Shown: in pieces, positions 62,726-64,000 of the stretch
How positions within the stretch are numbered: the stretch's first letter is position 1
Layout: the number at the start of each line of letters is the position of its first letter
DNA from: Hyphomicrobiales bacterium
GTDB lineage: Bacteria > Pseudomonadota > Alphaproteobacteria > Rhizobiales > Xanthobacteraceae
Direction of reading: 5' to 3'
Assembly: GCA_017305665.1 (NCBI GenBank)
Contig: JAFKKH010000019.1
Coordinates: 238,628-302,627, forward strand
Length of the DNA: 64,000 nt
The notes under the pieces: model-generated
The model's database searches: none
Told to the model about the DNA's origin: nothing
The model's input: the letters and a program-made list of their open reading frames with translations, nothing else
Translations under genes and position numbers: made by a program

Positions 62726-62815
62726 CGGAATTGCGTTAGGTCTCGATCCTGAGCAGCCTGCTTACTGAGTGACATCTGGCGCAAGGGATTTTGTCTCGTG
62801 AGCAACGTTCTCGTC

Positions 62816-63853
62816 GTAAGCGGTGTTTTCAGGCCACGGCTTTGGTGGGGTTGCGCGGCTGGATAGGCCCAAGGCAGCAGGTCATCGATCTGGCTGTTCG
62901 GGTGGCCGTTGACGATCCTGGTGATGACGTCGGCAAGGTAGGCGTGCGGCTCTACGCCGATGAGTTTGCAGGTCCCGATCAACGAGGCGATGACGGCCCA
63001 GTGCTCGCCGCCGCCGTCCGAGCCGGCGAACAGGGCGTTCTTGCGATTGAGTGCAATCGGGCGGATAGCGCGTTCGACGACGTTGGAATCGATCTCGATG
63101 CGACCGTCGTCGATGAAGTGCGTTAGGCCTTGCCAGCGCGATAATGCGTATCGGATAGCCTCAGCGAGCCTGGTCTTCTGACTGATCAGGTCGAGCCTGG
63201 CGCGGAGCCAGGCTTCGAACTCGTCGATAATCGATCGGCTCTTCTCCTGGCGGACGGCGCGGCGCTCGTCGGCGGCGCGACCACGGATCTCGCCTTCGAT
63301 CGCGTAGAGGCCAGCAATGCGTTCGAGTGCCTCGCTGGCGATCGGTGCAGGACCGGCAACGGCGAGTTCATAGAAGCGTCGGCGGACGTGGGCCCAGCAG
63401 AACGCAAGTTGCACGTCGCCACGCTCGGCAAGCGGCCGGTAGCCGGCATAGCCGTCGACCTGAAGAATGCCCGTGAAGCCAGCGAGATGGGCGATCGGCC
63501 GCTCGGCCTTGCGATCGGGCGCATACACATAGGCGACGGCGGGCGGATCGGCGCCACCCCAGGGCCGGTCATCGCGGGCATAGGCCCATAGCTGGCCGGT
63601 CTTGGTGCGGCCGCGTCCGGGATCGAGGACCGGTGCGCTCGTCTCGTCGGCAAACAGTTTTGGCGACCGCTTCAGTCCGGCGAGCAGCCGCTCGTGTACC
63701 GGCCGCAGCAGGAAGGCGGCGCGCCCGACCCAATCGGCCAAGGTCGAGCGATCCAGATTAATACCCTGGCGGGCGTAGATCTGGGCTTGTCGATACAGCG
63801 GCAGATGATCGGCGTATTTGGCGACGAGTACTTGCGCCACAGTCGCTTCGGTC
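62816..63853 (-). mobile_element. 3' remnant of an IS66-family insertion sequence
   Basis: The tnpC-distal end starts gtaagcggtgttttcaggcc at 62816; a GTAA-type start is usual for IS66 terminal repeats. The remnant holds the C-terminal two-thirds of tnpC on the minus strand. tnpA, tnpB and the tnpC start are missing because a second element begins at 63854. The matching far end is not in the window, so target-site duplication cannot be checked. Confidence 0.82.
62829..63853 (-). pseudogene. tnpC: IS66 transposase TnpC, 5'-truncated and frameshifted near its end
   Basis: The DDE transposase core of IS66 is clear: TEATVAQVLVAKYADHLPLY at the truncated start, LFADETSAPVLDPGRGRTKT, LQVDGYAGYRPLAERG, FCWAHVRRRFYEL and IEIDSNVVERAIRPIALNRK, followed by GVEPHAYLADVI. 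The catalytic acids (DET, DGY, and Glu after DSN) are retained. Removing one C from the cccc run near 62850 restores a frame ending P-T-K-A-V-A and a stop at 62829-62831, the natural end. As it stands the frame misses that stop and runs out of the element to 62515. Confidence 0.87.
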
Positions 63854-64000
63854 GTAAGCGTAGCGCCGAGGCCCTCTGGATTGTTTGTGCGGAGTCATGA
63901 GAGCACCGCTAGAAGAGTCATCTTCTGGAAGGGTGCTCACAATGGACGACCATTCTGACGACATAAGACGACCGTTGTCACCGCGCATTGAAGTGTTCGC
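63854..64000 (+). mobile_element. Left end of a second IS66-type element inserted in tnpC
   Basis: tnpC homology stops abruptly at 63853, and the sequence continues gtaagcgtagcgccgaggcc, an IS66-like terminus that also shares gtaagcg with the end at 62816. A transposase-like start codon follows at 63942 in the opposite orientation to the first element. The element continues past the window. Confidence 0.62.
63942..64000 (+). CDS. Partial IS66 TnpA-like N-terminus, cut by window end
   Basis: Nineteen codons, MDDHSDDIRRPLSPRIEVF, after a gaaggg purine tract. A short acidic start followed by R-I-E-V-F is the way many rhizobial IS66 TnpA (helix-turn-helix) proteins begin. Too short for certainty. 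Confidence 0.5.
   Translation, partial: MDDHSDDIRRPLSPRIEVF

Noticed and set aside
1-64000. tRNA, rRNA, CRISPR array, prophage or replication origin
   Set aside because: Read through all intergenic stretches without seeing cloverleaf, rRNA segments, regularly spaced repeats, phage structural genes or dnaA-box clusters. A covariance-model scan would be needed to exclude small RNAs.

Overview
The window looks like chromosomal DNA of an alphaproteobacterium of the Bradyrhizobium / Rhodopseudomonas group (order Rhizobiales). This rests on high-G+C coding sequence with third-position bias, an rplM-rpsI pair of the length and sequence style usual in that group, a dispersed palindromic element ending in cccggaatgac, and neighbours such as a DUF2842 protein, a COX15-type CtaA and an FTR1 permease. 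These are judgements from reading; no database was searched. I found no rRNA, tRNA, CRISPR or prophage.

1-9.4 kb is core or housekeeping sequence: a small membrane protein, an active-looking diguanylate cyclase, rplM-rpsI with a clear promoter and terminator, a PaaI thioesterase, an ECHDC3-like crotonase lacking both catalytic glutamates, a CoA-binding protein, an O-acetylhomoserine sulfhydrylase, a double-glycine leader micropeptide, an FTR1 iron permease, heme A synthase and DUF2842.

9.4-18.9 kb is a compact polysaccharide block whose gene content matches the Caulobacter holdfast / rhizobial unipolar polysaccharide (UPP) type: a NodB-like deacetylase with all metal ligands replaced, a FemAB/GNAT acyltransferase, a Wzc-like co-polymerase with a dead kinase domain, a Wza lipoprotein, a GT4, an undecaprenyl-phosphate glucose-1-P transferase and a Wzy-like polymerase. 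18.9-23.5 kb is unrelated metabolism: a saccharopine-dehydrogenase-like protein, DUF169, an acetamidase/formamidase, a GFA protein and an SDR. A rotted second copy of the SDR 5' end with its upstream region lies 2.3 kb away, beyond manC.

25.2-62.7 kb is a large mosaic surface-polysaccharide locus with visibly more AT-rich spacers. It has several parts. (a) ManC, glycosyltransferases, a second Wzy-like protein and two paralogous secreted clan GH-A glycosidase-like proteins flanking a glycosyltransferase. (b) A lipid-linked-sugar module: a HAD-UbiA fusion resembling decaprenyl-phosphate phosphoribosyltransferase, GtrA and two GT87-like membrane transferases. (c) An unusual module at 42.4-50.7 kb: TPP-dependent 2-oxoacid dehydrogenase E1 alpha and beta, a stand-alone lipoyl carrier, a second lipoyl-like domain without the modifiable lysine, three divergent SGNH-like proteins that share one C-terminal signature, a GT2 and a cytosolic transglutaminase-fold protein. 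No E2 acyltransferase or E3 is present. I consider this the best candidate for an undescribed system, possibly an acyl-modification route for the polysaccharide. (d) A PQQ dehydrogenase, a Wzx flippase, a WbaZ-like GT4 and a phosphatase. (e) An operon with an intact Wzc tyrosine autokinase and an ExoY-like initiating transferase.

62.8-64 kb is insertion-sequence debris: the tail of an IS66 element with a frameshifted tnpC, apparently interrupted by a second IS66-type element that runs off the window. Two initiating transferases, two Wzy-like and two Wzc-like proteins imply at least two separate polysaccharide pathways.
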